From Verpa conica (lineage: Eukaryota > Ascomycota > Pezizomycetes > Pezizales > Morchellaceae), in assembly GCA_033030425.1 (NCBI GenBank), contig JAUFSD010000007.1, forward strand, positions 310,001 through 374,000: a DNA stretch of 64,000 nt, given 5' to 3'. Of this stretch, positions 33,914 to 47,200 are shown one piece after another. Under the pieces are notes generated by a model that did no database searches, was not told where the DNA came from, and saw only the letters and a program-made list of their open reading frames with translations. The position numbers were made by a program, and so were the translations under genes. The first letter of the stretch is position 1. Every line of letters begins with the position of its first letter.

Positions 33914-35285
33914 ACGAAAAGCGAGAACACGGTGAGTACCAGTTGGGGAGGGTTCGCAACCTTAACTCCCCAGGAATAATTGGTTTAGGGATTCCGATGG
34001 CCAATTAAGATGGTGGAAATATTTTTTCTAAAGGAACTGAAGGACAAAAAAATAAGAGATCATAGAGCTGAGTATGGATCAAGTAACACTACCTTTAGGG
34101 GGAAAGAAAATATGGCCCATCATCGCCTTAAGAATGCCCACAAGTCTGAGGGCGATAGGGTTATCCTCATCCCTGAACATTACGCAATCCCACAGCGAGG
34201 AAGTTGGTCAAGTATAATATAGACCAATACTCTATTGAAGCATAACCCGACTTTTATAGGCAACAGAGCTAGAGTATATACGTATTTTGTTTAGGATGAA
34301 TTGGCCCCCCCCCATCTGTAGCGTATAGATGAGCCATGAGGCAATTAGAAGACTTTGTTGTACGTCAAACAGAAGATACCAAAGTGAACAGTATCGAATG
34401 TGGCACTGTAGCTATACCAGAGAATCTTAGGAGAGCTGAATATAGTGGTGGGTTGGAAAATATACTTGAAACATTTGGAAAGTGCAGGGATATCTAATAC
34501 AGCCCAGGGGCACTTCTCACACAGTGTGAAGTATGTATGCTCAAACGTTACCTATTAGAGCGATAGATGAGACGGTGACAGAGGGTGCATGAAGGGCGAG
34601 TTACGACAGCTTTTATTTTTTTTTCTTCCCTGCAGGTGCTTTATTTCAGAGCCGAGTTGTTCTAGAACATTATGAAACTATGGGGTTCGTACGGGGTAAC
34701 AGTAAAAAAACACAAATCAAGAACGGCTCGGGGACTAGGTTTAAACCACCGACTGGCATCATATGGGCTGTTCCTATTAACAATATATATCTTGTTATTT
34801 GTCCAACTGGGTTTTTGGGATGCTCCCAAGGATAAGTACTGGGGAAGTCCTCGCCAAGACTGTGCACGGGCCCCAACCCAATTGGGACCTACCTTATAGA
34901 ATTCTGGGCGAACTCTTGGGGACATCATGATCATGTCCCGGGGTTAATTGTGTCTGATATCAACGTGGGCCTACCCAAAGGCTCCGGGGCATAATTTGGC
35001 ACTAGATTGGAATCTACAAGGGTAAATAGATGTAATTATTACTGTACTAAAACTATATGTACCTTTGTAATTTTAGGGTTGTAGATCATTCTTATAAGTT
35101 GGGAAACAAAAATAGGCAGGGGAAGCTTGAAATTGTGCGTATAAATAGTAGGCGAAAAAGGCTGTTTAGCTAAATAGATGAAGCGAAAATAAGGGGAATA
35201 AATTTAAACCATAAAATAAGTAACGGCCGATTAGCATACCGCATCTGAACCAGGAACACCAGGGGGGTCTGGCTTCAAATATTTA
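33914..35285. other. Intergenic region, 1.4 kb, no gene supported
   Basis: The left end is the promoter of the membrane-protein gene (-) and the right end the 3' flank of the glucosyltransferase gene (-). Frames near 34660-34930 are open on both strands over the same bases and show no family features. A nine-C run lies near 34305-34313. Confidence 0.5.
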
Positions 35286-38200
35286 CTAGTTCGTAGACCA
35301 GCTACTATCCCCGTTCCTTCTTCTCTGGTACTCTTGCTCTTCTAAACTTGCCTTCATCACGTATTCCATAATAACCCTTTCTTCTGCTAATCTCTTTGCC
35401 TCCTTTTCTTCGTCTAATCTCTTACTTTCCGCAATTGCTTTTAATAACTCCTCGTCGTGTCCTTGGTGGGGATGCCCTATCTCTGGCATCTTTTGCTGCC
35501 TCCTACTTTCCCTGAGGGCTCTTTCTAATTCGTCGTCACCCTCATCTACCCCTGTGTATCGCTCGCTTTCTCTCAATGCCCGCTCAAACTCGTCTTCATC
35601 ACGACCTGTTTCGACCAAACTCTTGTGTAGGGCTTCTTCAAAATCCGGGTCATTGGCTATCAACCCACCGTTTCCTTTCTCTATTCCTCTATTCAATCTA
35701 TTGGCCTCCATCATTGAGTCTCTGATGGCACGTTGGTAGGCCTCCTCATCTTCATCCACATTCTCAGTAGGATAATTTCTTGCCACGGATTGTAATTCTG
35801 TAACACTAGCCCTGATTTCTGCTTCAATTTCTTCATCTTCTGCCATGTTTCCATTTGATGTTGCCTTGACAGACTCTTGGATTGCCCTTTCGAGTTCATC
35901 ATCATCGTAAGACGCCACTTGTTGTAGAGCTGCAGGAGTATATAGTGTGGTTGTTGTAGGAGAGTCAATCTCTATCACAGGCCCTTGAATCTCGCCCACT
36001 TTCCCTTTGCCTTTATCCTTATTTAGTTTACTTTTCCGGGATCCGAAGATGTCGTCGCTAGAAAAGATCTTAATTGGCTGCCTGCAGGCATCGGACCGTA
36101 AATCATGCCATTTCTTAAGAATTGCCTGTTGCTCCTGAGCGGTACTTTGTTGGAGCTCTGTCTCGGATATAGCAATTCTTAAGTTTAGTATGTGTTTATC
36201 CGTGTCTGCACCCTGATACTTTTGGACCTCCCGATGGATACCCTTCATGGTATACCCTGGAATACTCCATATGGCTATCAAAGGGCATTAGTGACTAGAG
36301 TTCAAAACCCGTGGAATAAATGTTACCGAACATACCTGCACCTCCTTTAAGCACGACTCCACCAACACCCCGTCCGAAGCCTTTTATGAATCCTGAAGCT
36401 CCCTCCTCTCTTGCACCTCTTATAGGCTGTGTGAAAAGCCCAGAAACACCATCATAGAGACCAAGTGATAATCCTTTACCAGCAGCTTTCAACCCGCTTT
36501 GGAAACCCGTAACCTTCTCGGCTGGTCTCACCTTGTCACCATATAATCTTGGTGCATTGTGGAAGCCTTGGGCAATACTCATAGTGAAATCCATTGGGGC
36601 TATAAAAAGATTAGCTTTTACTATCTAAATGTATAGATCACCGCGGGGGAGGGGGACATACATTTCAATCCCGCGCCTACAATTCTAGAAACACCTTTTC
36701 CAGCTGTCATAGCCGTGGCAAGGTTGAAATTACCTCTACTCCCAGTGCCATCATCGCTTTTGGCTCGCCTAATAGATCTGCCCTCTTGAGATTGACTTCG
36801 GCTACCCGATGACTCTCCGCCTGCGGATATCTGCTTTAAAAGTTGTTTCTCATTCGGGTATGTGTTCTTTTGTGCTTCGTCCTCTTGTGCTGCAGGTGAA
36901 TCCAGTGGCGATTCGCTAGCCCGTGAGGGACCAACAACATCCTTCACTGTCCCAAATACGCCCCTCGGAAGGTCCCCGACGCCCATCATGATGCTACCCA
37001 TAGTACCGATGATTGCCCCAGCTCCCCCACTAATTGGCTCATACGGGCCAGTATCAGTCTCCCACTCCTTATGCCTACATAGTTTCAGCCCTGCCCACCC
37101 ATCTTCAATCTGCCCATTCGCAACAAGTACACTTGCAGCAAAAGAGCTCAGTGTTGCTTCCGTCCTGCGGAGCCTCCATACCGCTGGTCTGTTTTTATCA
37201 ACTACACACCTGTAGATACCGCCTTCACCAGGTTTTCCAGCCAACCCAGCGAGAAATGTTGCCGCTCCAACATCAGCACCTTTTTCATGCCTGATCTTCT
37301 CCCCTAGCTCCATCGCCCTTTCTTGCGCATCTAGACCGAGCGCCATACTGATACTTTCCGCGAGAATTTCTGCCGTCAACTTCTTAAAAGGCACTGGTTC
37401 AGGTCCAGCACCAGCTCTGGCCACCATGCTTCCCCAGAACGGTTGATCGCCGAAAAAGGGGACTATAACGGTCGGCTTACCGCACCTTACGCCGGCGGCG
37501 GTGGTGCCTGCTCCCCCGTGATGTACAACGGCAGAACAGCGCGGGAATAACCAGTCGTGAGGGCAGTTCCCCAGCATCATCACTCCAGGTGGTATTTCTA
37601 ATTCGTCTCCACCAAGACCTCCCCATCCCTTTGAGACTAGTGCGCGTACCCCAACTCTACGGACAGCCGTGAATATCATGTTTGTAAGCGCATTAGGGTC
37701 GTCAACGACGATCGAACCAAATCCGATGTATACAGGTGGAGGCCCTGATTGCAAGAACTGCGCAAGGTCAGGAGGAGGGTTATAGGAATTTGCTAATGAG
37801 AGGAAATAGAATCCGCTTATGGATATCTGCATCGGCCAGTCCAGAGGTTTTGGGATGAGCGCTGGGGACCAGCAGTAGGTGTGTGGTACTTGGAGACGTG
37901 AAATCATTCCAGGTGCCCACATTGTGCTCACGGGGTCTAGTCCCAATTTAGTTTCTCGAAACCTGTTGACTAGATCGCCCAGACTATTGGTTCTCGGTAT
38001 CAGCTTTAGTTATTCAAGATAGCTGGGATTCGGTAATACTTACCCTTGCCAGGTCATCATATCTACAAGAACATAGCTTAGATAGTTTGTCACTCCGTTC
38101 TCTGTATTGGAGCTCTGAATGTTGGCAAGAGGATGAGGAAACGCTGTTGTCGGTGACCACGGCATCCTGCAAGTCCTAAGTATCAGTATTATCAAATCAA

Positions 38201-39486
38201 GACATAGTAGAAGCTACGTACGTGAACATTAGGTGCAAAGGTATGCCTAATTTCTCTGCGCAGTGGATATGCCCAAAGCTAGGGGGGTTTGCAATAATTG
38301 CATCCGCCATGAAAGGTTTGCTGCTTGAGCCACCACCCATAATTTGTGGAGCATAAGATGTACCATCTCCCGTCTCAATACCTGAGTTTGTCAGCTTCCA
38401 CTTCTGTGAATATATATATCTAGGCCGAGATGACTAATAAAATCACTTACAGGATCTCCAGCACCCAAGAAGTATTTCCCACATGCCCTTTCTTCGCTTT
38501 GAAACATCTCCGCTCTTCAAACTATCCATGCCCGGGATTAGGCCTGGGTTTTTGACCATAAAAGCCATCTACGTGCTCTAGATTAGCTATTGCCAATCGA
38601 CGAGGTCCGGCATTCCCCGTTTTTTTTTACCAAGAGTGTGACTTACAAGCTCTGCTGGGTCACCCCCTATTGAGAAGAATTCCAATCCATTCTCCTCCAC
38701 GAACCCTTTAAACGTCGGGTGTGTTGCAACCCTAACCCTATGTCTGTACTGGTTCTTCAAGACCTGACCGAGCGCGATGAAAGGTTGCACATCCCCTCTA
38801 CTTCCTATGATTTGGATCAGGATGTTTAGGGGAGGAACGCCCTTTGCAAATTCGGGGACGCGGAGGTCCACTGCCGGTGTTTTTTCAGACAGCCCAGAAG
38901 TCTTTGCACGTTCTACTGCTTGCTGGGCCAAATGCATCTGACTCTTCATTGCCGGAGCAAGAAGCGTAGATAGGTACTTTGACTTTTGGTTGATATTGAT
39001 ATTAATTCGTCCATCGTCTACATAATAAATTAGCGAAACATACAAAAAAGTAAAAGTAAAAGTAATATTGTAAATATACTCCAGTAGAGAGGGAGGGGAC
39101 AAACCGCAAACTTTGGCATGGGTTCCCATTCCATTTTGACTTAGGTCAAGCTCTCCATATCTCTCTGTATAAGCTGGCGGTAAATCATGATCCCACTCCT
39201 CCACGACCTCACTTTGGTTTACGGAGACGGAACTACTTCTTCCACCTTCCGAGCTAATTCTGACATCCGGAACAACCACCGGCCCAGCGGGGACCGAATC
39301 AATCGAAGGCAACTGTGAATATGCCGGCGGTGGTAAATTTTGTAAACTACTAATCGGTGAGTATGGTTGTTGTTGTTGCTGCTGCTGCTGTTCGTAGCTC
39401 TGGTGGGCATGAGGCGAAGCGGGGAAAGGTCCGCGAGGAGGAATTGCAGGCGGGGTCTCGCCGTTAGGAGTTTTTCTGTCCGACAT
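35286..39486 (-). CDS. Sterol-glucosyltransferase-like protein with PY motifs and UIM array
   Basis: Eight exons in order: 39486-39105, 39017-38647, 38568-38451, 38381-38222, 38166-38044, 37983-36662, 36599-36336, 36274-35286; 1242 residues, all phases consistent. Residues 1-120 are disordered with a polyQ tract and two PPAY motifs (LPPPAYSQ at ~51, [10 protein letters not shown] at ~102). The catalytic part has the GT28-type entry [20 protein letters not shown], then [11 protein letters not shown] and the nucleotide-sugar site [17 protein letters not shown] with [10 protein letters not shown], as in UDP-glucose:sterol glucosyltransferases (Ugt51). Unlike Ugt51 it has no GRAM/PH domains. Residues ~830-925 carry a VPS13/ATG2-like C-terminal segment ([32 protein letters not shown]). 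Residues ~1037-1200 hold six good ubiquitin-interacting motifs ([48 protein letters not shown]) plus one or two degenerate ones. PY motifs bind WW-domain E3 ligases of the Rsp5 type; UIMs bind ubiquitin. Substrate specificity is inferred from family. Confidence 0.92.
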
Positions 39487-42400
39487 TACTGATGTGTTCG
39501 TATTCTTTTTTTTTATTTAAACCTAGTAGACGTTGAGGGCTTGGTATTGTTGTGAGGATTACTTGAGTTCGCTGTGATGTTGTAGATTATATTATCTCCT
39601 TTATTTTCGTATCTCTAGAGGGGGAGGAAGGGTGTGTATTACTTTGAAGGTTGACCCGCTATCAATGGAATATCCAGCTCGAGCTCTCAAACAGGGTCCA
39701 AAGGTGACGAAACAGCCAAGACTACGCGTGGCGGTTGTGGCAGCGCAACGGAACGTCATGAGGCGATGACTGCGAAGAGCGTTTCGACCTTCCATTAAGG
39801 TTAACGTACGTGCGCACGGCAACGTAACTCATAAAGTATCGGTCCTAATAAGCTACCTAGAGATAATGCTTAAGTTGTTTCACTGCCTCGTATTCGGTCC
39901 CCCGGTTCGTATTCGGCCCTTGTCGTATTTTAGCGTTGCCGTGCCTATGTATATATACATACAGCCGCAGTACTAGTCTAGTAATGGTCTCATAATTCAG
40001 TCTAGATGCTCTAGAACTCTGTCCTTCTAGGATATTGGGTATTGGCTCTATATCAAGCTTCGTAATGTACTCGTCGGATCCGGATATCCTCGTTACAATT
40101 GCTTGGCAGAAAAGTGCTTGGCTAGCTTGGTAGTAGTTATATTGGTTCCGCAGAGTTGACTACTCTTATCAAACAAAGAAGGGTAGTAATTAAATCAAAA
40201 GAGCAGAGAGAGCCGGCTAGCATAGGGATATATTGAGTTTTTGTTGTGAGAAAATAGGTTTTGAGTAATTAGGAGCTAGAAGTTGAGATTGACATTTTGA
40301 AATCTCTAGCTTAGTACTAACTATATAAGCTCAGACTTCTTTATATTAGTTGTAAAGGGTTAAATTAAATCCCATGCGATGCATATTTATAGCCTAAAGG
40401 GCCTAATTGGATGAGCATGTACGTATAGCTAAGTCAATGCACACTTTTATCATTTAGCCATACGCCAGCCACGGTTTACTATAAATTTTTGGCGTCCTTA
40501 ACTAGAGTATAGGGAAAAGCCGGCGGTCAGAGTAGTTGAAGAGCATAGCGGGCAGTTTATACATTGCTTTCAGCGCCTTGTCAGTGGCTGCTCTGCCCAT
40601 CGTATAGGATACTACATGTATCTGCTTCTTTGGCTAGAGTATACGAGGCTTGGCAATTCCTACTAAGGCTTGCTACCTAATCAACGATTTTAGTAGCTGC
40701 CGAGGCCCAAGGCGAGTATCCCGCACCAACGGTTTTAGCTACCGGGCACCAGGCACGGCCGAATCGAGCTCGCAAACAAAGCCGATCGGTCGCATTCAAC
40801 TGTATAAGCAGCTCCCCAGAAGTCACTACCCGATTCCGATGTAAGTCTTACAGCAGTTCCTTTTTTTTTTTTTTTTTTTCCTTTGGCCGTTGCCGCACCA
40901 AAATCGATCTTTAGATCAAACCGCGATCCCTGCTTCTTACGCCTCCCTCGATGAACTTTCCGTTTTTGAAATTTTCAAACGAGCCGAATACTTAGTATCG
41001 TGATCGTGGATGGGGTCGCTAAAATACCTTGCAGTTTCGCTAACGGCATCATCTAGAGCTAGTAGCTTGATATATATATGTAAGTACTCGTAAAAACCTA
41101 GCAAACCAGGTCAAACAAAAGCCACCTCCAGCTTTCCCCGCGATTGATAAATCGATCGTGGGCCGCTATTTTTTTTTTATGGGAATTACGCGATGACATT
41201 ATAATGCAAATACTACAAACTTTTGAACAATTGGACGAAAAATTCTTCTTCTTCGAGATCATCGGACGGTCTCCCCCATCACTCGATTCATCTCGAAATA
41301 GGACGTTTGAGGAGTGATGGTTTTTCAGCTTATGCCCTGCACTATTTGCAAAACTACCGAAATATGTCAGGTTAGGTACTGAATTTTGTGTCGGGTGCTG
41401 AAGGCCGCTTATCACGTATTCCCAAGTTGTCTTCGGCATGGGAGAGGTCAAATCGTCAATAGGAAGGTATATGATGTTAGGGCTTAACTATCAGATATCA
41501 TGTTAGTCTCGTGTCGTACCTCTCCCCCCACAGCTGAGATTCTCCCGGGGGGGGGGTATCAAGCAAGCAAGGAATGAATCGGGTGACATGGATTGTGTCT
41601 TAGATTGACCCTCGGGTGTTTCTGATCGATATGGGAGTGGGCAGAGTCGTAGAGGGCGCCCTGATCAACATACTAACTTGTTTACGGGATACTCGAAACT
41701 GCAAGGCGTACAAATGTTGAAGGTCCCCTATGTCGAAATTTCCATCCCATGGAACATGATCCTAGAAATATTCACATTGAAAGAAATTTACACATAAAGC
41801 GATTTTGTACTACCTCAGCCCCCATCCCCTAGAGCTTAACAGAATGGGTAAACAAGGCTACCCTGAACAGAGTTCTGTTACTCTGAGCCTGTGGTATAAA
41901 TTACTGAACACGCATTTAGCTCTCTGTGACCGCTAATGCCGGAAAAACAGGAAAGTACGGAAGAAAAAGTGAAAAATGAAAAAAAATGAAAAATGAAAAG
42001 TGAAAAAAAAAAAAAAAGGGAGCATGAGACACCCATTTCGTGGGGAAATATCAGCCTGGGCCCCCAAATCCGTCGGATGTCATGTCACACGGCTTGTAAT
42101 ACACCCCTAGAGGAGTTCAACGGCATTTATTTACTGGATGTTTTTTTTTCTCGCTTGAACAAATGGGGGGAACGGTAAATGTGTATGAAAGCAGTACGTA
42201 CCGACTCTTCTCCTGTACTGCCTACATACCCTAATTACAGGGTCCAGTATCGCATGTTGCTTTGGAATTTGAGCGATTTTTTCCAATTGTTGCAGACTTT
42301 TTAGAATGTAAACATCCGTAAAAGTAAAGGTGTGACACCAAACTGGGCCTGCATTTCGAGTTTCCAATCAGGCTATAAACCCAACAGAATATCGCATTGC

Positions 42401-43507
42401 GAGCAAGCCGCGTGGTTACGGCAACGATTGCTCCATGTTTTTGACGTCAGGATTTACACTTTTTTTTCCTTTTGTTTGCTTTTTGGGCAGTTTTCTATTG
42501 GTTCATTATGTTTGTGATAGATAGTTTTTCTACTTCAATTCGTTCTTGGCTGTGCTGGTCACTTGTCTTGGGGGTGTGTGTATCTGCAGGACGCAGAAGT
42601 CGATAAGGTCGGTAGCCAAACGCCGAGTAGGAACCGTTTATACAATTGGGTGGAATCCAAACATGGCGCATCCGAAAATGCAGGCGACTATTAATTGATC
42701 TACACAAACTGTCATGGCACGCGTTTTAATCACCTGCAAGGATTCTTTGAGATTCAAACTCCTGTCGCCTCAGACTGGGATTTTAGACCTTTCTAAGGGT
42801 CATCAAGAGTATCAGCGCTTTCAAGGTTCTAGATTTTATGTCCGGCGTGCAGTCAAACACTTTTCAGGGTCTCGAGTTTAATTCTGTTGAATGTTGGATC
42901 TTCAAGGGTTGCTATTCAGAGACCTTAGTACTGCTACTGGTAGAAATGCTAAACATTACACGTATAGTAGCGGCCGGCAGCTCTACAGCGAATGACCTTA
43001 ATTTCTCATACATCTCTATAGACCTATAGTAGCCATTGACAAAGTTATATGAGCAAAAATACGTATATACGGCATCTTATGTACTTGAGCTAACCCCCCC
43101 TCCCGGGTGAGGATGCATCTGCGTACCGGAACATCGCGCCCTATTTCGCCTCCTTCTATAATACGACCTATCAATGGTACTCATGTAGCCCTATTCAAAA
43201 GATAACTAGGTAGTTCGCTGATTTCCGTTGATATATTCCTGCTTCAATTATTCACCTAATCCCAAGTGGGATCATCCCTACACATCTGATAATTACCCCC
43301 CGGAGAAGCCCTTCATGATTTTTTTTCCTATCATGCTTGGGACCAAGGGGCTATACATATAAGTACTCCTCCGAGCTTCCTAGAGAAATCCGAGGTTCAT
43401 TCTTCAGAGATATCTTTCTACACTGCCTTCTCAAACTTAGTTCCATTCTAAGAAACATCTCTTTTATAACTTTCTACATAACCCTCAAACCACAAACCTA
43501 ACTCAAT
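39487..43507. other. Gene-poor region, 4.0 kb
   Basis: AT-rich with many short homopolymers, including a T19 run at 40861-40879, poly-A near 42005-42017 and a G9 run near 41548-41556. The minus-strand frame at 41098-41451 (117 codons) is the longest but has no recognised features. The last ~120 bp before 43508 are C/T-rich and look like the leader of the next gene. No transposon domain was identified. Confidence 0.5.
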
Positions 43508-44218
43508 ATGTGTACCTGTTCACAACCTCTTGAGTATGAGTACCAGACTCGCAGCAGTAATCGAGTTATCCCTATTATCGAGAAGTCCTACGACCGACAT
43601 GCGCACTCACACTACCCATCAAGTGGAAGACCAAGGCGCTCTCTACACCATATGTCAGAAGCCGACAATTATGGCCGCGATAGTGGTTACGGAACCACAC
43701 GCCTTCCTATTTCCTCAAGAAGACGATCAACAACTCCTCCACCGGTTCTCATCCAAAGCACACCTATGGGACGTGCTGAAGTATCACCAAGGTTGAGTCC
43801 CACTTCCGGAGGACGCTTTGGCCGTGGTGGTGGTGGTTTGGATAGCCCAACCTCAAGTATCCGAAGTGGTGAAATGGGCTTCAACCAGCCAGTGGTCTTG
43901 CAAGACGGGCTAGGCCCAATCATCCATCAAGGCCATTCAGCTCATTACCAAACATCCCACCATACTGGCTACGCCCCTCATGTCCATGTGAGTGGGTCTC
44001 GATCAGCAACTCCGAGGAGGTATAATATCAGCAGCGGTAATGATCGAGGGCGACCTAGTTATATCGGCTACAGGGAAGGGTCAGGAAGCTCCTCCTTGAG
44101 TGATGATAGCTATGGTAGTGAAAGAAGACTATACACGAATGATTCACGCGGGGGTTACGGGAGACGGAATTCAGCAGAAGGCATCTATCACTCGACTCCT
44201 GTCCGAAGATACTCATAA
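43508..44218 (+). CDS. Disordered Ser/Gly/Arg-rich protein of unknown function
   Basis: Single-exon frame of 236 residues, not recognised as any family. It is low in hydrophobic residues and rich in Ser, Gly, Arg, Tyr and His. Features seen: SSRRRSTTPPPVLI, SPRLSPTSGGRFGRGGGGLD, many Ser-Pro/Thr-Pro sites, a His-rich middle (HQGHSAHYQTSHHTGYAPHV) and Tyr/Gly/Arg clusters near the C-terminus. No signal peptide, membrane helix or folded domain is visible. The C/T-rich leader just upstream and the 3' flank rich in T support a transcribed gene. Such proteins in fungi are often stress- or development-induced, but nothing in the sequence proves that here. Confidence 0.65.
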   Translation: MCTCSQPLEYEYQTRSSNRVIPIIEKSYDRHAHSHYPSSGRPRRSLHHMSEADNYGRDSGYGTTRLPISSRRRSTTPPPVLIQSTPMGRAEVSPRLSPTSGGRFGRGGGGLDSPTSSIRSGEMGFNQPVVLQDGLGPIIHQGHSAHYQTSHHTGYAPHVHVSGSRSATPRRYNISSGNDRGRPSYIGYREGSGSSSLSDDSYGSERRLYTNDSRGGYGRRNSAEGIYHSTPVRRYS

Positions 44219-47200
44219 AACACCACTACGGATTTTATTTTTCTATGTTTTTTTTTTCTTTTCCTATGCTCAGGGAGTTTTGTCTGATTTCTCAATGTCA
44301 AAAATGGGTTCTTTGTATTTTCAGTGTTTTATAATTAGCTGTTTCTTTATCTAAGTTATTTTTTTTCGGATGTTCTCCAGCAAAAATATGGTGTCGAGGG
44401 GGATAAGGGTTTTTCGAGATGTACGTATTGCGTCTTGGCTTGTTTTCTGTAAAGATATGATGTTATGTGCATTTGCATATATAACTATGCCGGATTTAGG
44501 AAGTACATATCTTCAGTTTTGTTTATATTCCAGTGCTGTCTTGAACCAATGGTAGTACTATTACAGTCAATATATTTTACTTCAAGTGGCTCGGGTCTAA
44601 CATCATTTAATTTCTTTCGTCCAATCCTATCATAATTTTACCGCCAATAGGGTACTTAAGGGCTTCATGTCTGCATATGCAAGTTATATTCATGCATCGT
44701 TGCATTGGCTTAAGCAGCTCCCATTCGTGTACAGGATGGGGGGGTGTGAAGTCATGGATATTTGAACAGCCCTAGCCCCTCCCCGACTCCAAGAAAGCAC
44801 CCTAGTAATTATAACTTATCGCAAAATTCAATTAGAAAAGCTAGAACATAAGAACTAGAGCTAGGTCAGAAAGCCTTAGTACCGGCGCGACTCCGCGACA
44901 TGTAAGACAAACTTTAACTATACATAATTATAATAAAAAATAGCTGAAGGTTGCGCCATGAACTGGCCCCTGAATTACCGGGGGCCGTCGATCAGATATA
45001 ATTATAATCATAAAGGGTTAGGTGTATGCGTACATTTATGCAGGCTGTACGTAACCCCACTGTAATGATCTTCTAGGGCTGCCACGGCAGTCTTTTGTGA
45101 GTGGCAGATAGCCACGAAACATAGGTCCGTGCTAGCAGAATTTCTTTATCAAAATATCAGAGCTGATTCCACAAATCCGAATTAACAATGGATGAAATAC
45201 GGGTTTCGTTTTAGGGTGGGCCTATAGGATACTTAAAAAAATCCTCATTCAAAAATTCTCACTCGCTGCTGAAAACAACTGCGTCTTGGATTTCGAGTGA
45301 TAAATAGACCTATAGGGTCCAGCTTTGTGCGCGGGGCTGATAGCTTAATCTACTACCCCCTCCCCCAAGAAATACCCCACCCATACCCGTGAATTACTAA
45401 CCTCAAACAAAAGTTCTCTCTTCTCGCCACTCAACGTGGAGGCTGCATATTTCCACGCAACGTTGCAATGAGATCGTTTCCCTATATTACCGAAAGCTCT
45501 GGTACAGCTCATTTTAGGAAGGTGCTCTTCGACGTAATCGCTGGGTCTATGCACTTACGCTATTAATGCGTCTGATTTTTGAACTCCTGCATGCTTATTA
45601 TATTGTGTACTACCTAAGTAACTGGCGTTACGAATTATAAGGCACCTTCCTTGCTATCATGTGAAAGTTCATTACGTTGCATTTCGTCGTAGGTTATTGT
45701 GTTTTAACCCTTGAACAAAAAAAACTCACTAGTCTCAATCTATAACCCCATAATAATAACCGTCTTGGCCCTTAGATACGTACCATGTAAGATACATAGA
45801 TAAATGTGCATATCAAGTCCAAACATTAGGTACATATGCATGGGTTATTCGAATGTTTGTATCTCAATTGCTTTTTTTTCTAGAAGCTAAAATCATCCTA
45901 TATATGGTATCCAGAAAAACAGGATTGATGGGCATCCGATTCCTGGAATCCTCCCGCGTTACGATTTCTTTCATGTAGATTGTTTTCTCAAATGCGGGAA
46001 TTAATTGTCATATCGTCGAGAGGCCGGCGTCGTATAAAGCGAAGCCACTGACGGAGGTAATCGTGAAAGGAACTGTTTGATTTGGTCTTTTTTTTAAAAA
46101 AAAACTAATAGCAGTCATGAAGTGCGGGGCAACAGCAGACTATCTTTTGGAGGTTTGTAGTTGAGTTATTAAAGGGCTAGGTAGCCCTAGAAATCTATTG
46201 GTGAAGATAACCTACGACCCAATTCGCCACTATTATCCTTGACCTATATTTTATGCAAAGACTGCTAGGAAATCTACGCCTTATCAGGGCCTTTGAAGTG
46301 GTGTTATCTCCATGTCTGTGGCGCTCTGATCCTATATATAGCCTATACACATATATATCTCGAGGTTCACATTATACTTAAGGCATCTAGGATGATATAA
46401 GATCCGAATTTCGGAAATAGGACCCGAGAAATTAATTTCCCTCCTATAAGAATATTTTCATAATACATTTTCTTTATCCCCAGCCTAGTGTGAGCTATAT
46501 TCACATTATTACCTCAAAACCATTTCACCATCACCCCACCTTCCCATCTAGGGGATTAGTAGCTGTAGTGGCATAAATATTAATTTTAGCCCATCACTAT
46601 CTCTACATTAAAGTTCTAGATCCGTCCAATGCTAATAATTTTGGCTAGTCGCCTAAAGCTAAGATAGTTCTTGAATGCTCCCCAGAGTCTTTAAGATGAA
46701 TACCATTCTTATACTTTACCTACTACAATATATTCACTCCTACATCTGCTACTCAACTAGCCCGAGGGTTATTATAGAAGTCTAAGTATTCTATGGAGCG
46801 GTGAATATATCAAAACCTATCTTACCTGGTGGTATCAGAGTACTGAAATTCAGAGCCTATACTACCGGTGGCAATTCCCTACTAGTGGTATGAGCCTCTG
46901 GATTCCAGTATAATTAAGGCATATTACCTCTAAATTCCACTATACCATAATCAGTCAGCATATATATAAGAAGATATAATAGTTTCCTAAATATAACAAA
47001 TAGATAGGCGCTATCATTGGCATTAACAGCCCCGGACTAATTTAACGTTAATGGGTTTAGCGCCGTATGAGCACGGACCTACGGGTCGCCAGCTAACAAA
47101 CTAGTCTTGGCACTGAATCCAAGCCCTTCCTATAGTAACCCTCTCGACTGATATCAGTTGACCACTCAAGATACCTTAGTTGGCGCTGAGTTTAAGCTTG

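Noticed and set aside
34662..34934. 90-codon minus-strand frame with a Trp-rich segment
   Set aside because: Overlapped by an equally open plus-strand frame, with no family features; probably chance or a decayed element.
38736..38750. Telomere-like CCCTAACCCTA
   Set aside because: It lies inside exon 2 of the glucosyltransferase gene and encodes conserved residues, so it is not a promoter box.
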